From Prevotellaceae bacterium (GTDB taxonomy: Bacteria > Bacteroidota > Bacteroidia > Bacteroidales > Paludibacteraceae): a stretch of DNA of 14,499 nt. Location of the stretch: NCBI GenBank assembly GCA_031290375.1, contig JAITNR010000185.1:1-14499 (forward strand), written 5' to 3'. The notes below the pieces were generated by a model. The model saw only the letters and a list, made by a program, of their open reading frames with translations, was not told the DNA's origin and searched no databases. The translations under genes and the position numbers were made by a program. This document shows positions 14,119 through 14,499 of this stretch, in pieces. The stretch's first letter is position 1. Each line of letters starts with the position of its first letter.

Positions 14119-14153
14119 TTAAAATACAATTACAGGGAACCGGATTTAATATG

Positions 14154-14161
14154 CAAAGTTA
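14154..14161 (-). promoter_or_regulatory. promoter -7 box TAACTTTG for the S41 peptidase
   Basis: TAACTTTGC on the minus strand lies 36 bp before the ATG at 14118. No well-placed TTG was found upstream; the same kind of box precedes the neighbouring HTH operon. Confidence 0.55.
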
Positions 14162-14187
14162 AACATTTTTTTTTACTGTCAGTAATA

Positions 14188-14204
14188 TATGTAAGTTTTA
14201 CATA
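14188..14204. repeat. inverted repeat upstream of the S41 peptidase promoter
   Basis: TATGTAA-GTT-TTACATA is a perfect 7-bp inverted repeat with a 3-base centre, 27 bp upstream of the -7 box at 14161. It could be a regulator binding site or chance in AT-rich sequence. Confidence 0.3.
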
Positions 14205-14281
14205 AAAAATTGTCGTTCAAACAAAAGGGATGCCTGTCTTTGTTTCTGATGGCATATTTTAGATAATGTATTATTTTAATT

Positions 14282-14499
14282 GGGTAGTATTATCCAAAGT
14301 ATGCTATTTTAAACAAATCCATAGTTAATATAAAAGAACGCCAAGTCAAAAGCTTTGAAATGATTGAATAATTTTTTGGAAAAAACAGCAAGTTTTCCTG
14401 AACGCTCGCCTGATTCGGTGTCGTAATCTGCAATTATTTCCTTCTATTCCTTTCGTGTTCGCTTTCCCAATTATGTGATTATCTTGCTGAAATACAGCA
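14282..14499 (-). mobile_element. 3' end of an IS1-family insertion sequence (partial)
   Basis: The right edge of the window reads on the minus strand into an IS1-type transposase C-terminus (see the pseudogene entry). Just beyond its stop, GGGTAGTATTATCC begins at about 14282; its GGTA-T layout and CCAA a little further on recall the E. coli IS1 end (GGTAATGACTCCAAC), so the element probably ends here. The other end and any target duplication are outside the window or not visible. It lies about 120 bp upstream of the S41 peptidase promoter. Confidence 0.65.
14309..14499 (-). pseudogene. IS1-family transposase C-terminal fragment, frameshifted
   Basis: Read on the minus strand from 14498, the frame gives HIIGKANTKGIEGNN, then CRLRHRIRRAFRKTCCF. 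After a run of six T (14380-14385) the match continues in the next frame as SKKLFNHFKAFDLAFFYINY and ends GFV at TAA (14309-14311). In E. coli IS1 transposase the corresponding stretch has IGKANTQKIE followed by an RxxRKxxxFSK segment, so the family match is clear; the Glu in GIEG is the likely last residue of the DDE triad. One extra T in the homopolymer breaks the frame: unshifted, the product would stop at the TGA at 14348-14350. IS1 uses programmed frameshifting, but between its two reading frames and not at the C-terminus, so this is decay or a sequencing indel. The 5' part is outside the window. Confidence 0.75.

Noticed and set aside
14219..14254. ATGCC/GGCAT inverted repeat as a terminator
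   Set aside because: The stem is only 5 bp with a long interior and no T-run adjacent, and no gene ends here on either strand apart from the IS1 fragment further right.

Overview
The window looks like a chromosomal segment of an AT-rich member of the Bacteroidota, probably the order Bacteroidales. The evidence is the recurring TAnnTTTG promoter box (TACCTTTG, TAACTTTG or TAAATTTG) ahead of most genes, weak Shine-Dalgarno sequences, many lipoproteins with a Ser-Cys lipobox, an HU-like protein of the Bacteroidota DUF4469 type, and a Bacteroidota-style topoisomerase IV A subunit. No species can be named from the sequence alone.

Layout, left to right. (1) 1-966, plus strand: the 3' end of a Fib_succ_major/C-type-lectin-like protein whose last ~40 codons look like the variable region of a diversity-generating retroelement (DGR), then an HU/DUF4469 protein, closed by a strong terminator and a perfect GC-rich ~60-bp palindrome. 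(2) 1282-1686, plus: a small secreted protein of unknown function, converging on the next block. (3) 1683-8431, minus: housekeeping genes. In transcription order these are parC (topoisomerase IV A) and a phosphate butyryltransferase-type enzyme, then a repeat-bearing 420-bp spacer, a family 2 glycosyltransferase, a tRNA with anticodon CAU, and miaB. (4) 8737-14118, minus: an envelope block with a predicted outer-membrane barrel protein, two lipoproteins of unknown function, and two paralogous S41-type lipoproteins separated by an HTH regulator. (5) 14282-14499, minus: the 3' end of an IS1-family insertion sequence whose transposase frame is broken by one base.

Probable transcription units are VR protein-HU (+), tRNA-(terminator)-miaB (-), parC-ptb (-), the two lipoproteins 10657-11355 and 9748-10614 (-), and HTH regulator-S41 pseudoenzyme (-). 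The upstream S41 peptidase has its own promoter.

Two points deserve most attention. The first is the putative DGR target at the left edge; its template repeat and reverse transcriptase would lie outside the window. The second is the S41 pair: one copy keeps the family motifs, while its neighbour has lost the His, Gly-Gly and Ser positions together and appears to be co-transcribed with a leucine-zipper HTH protein. No complete, convincing new multi-gene system is present; these two are leads.
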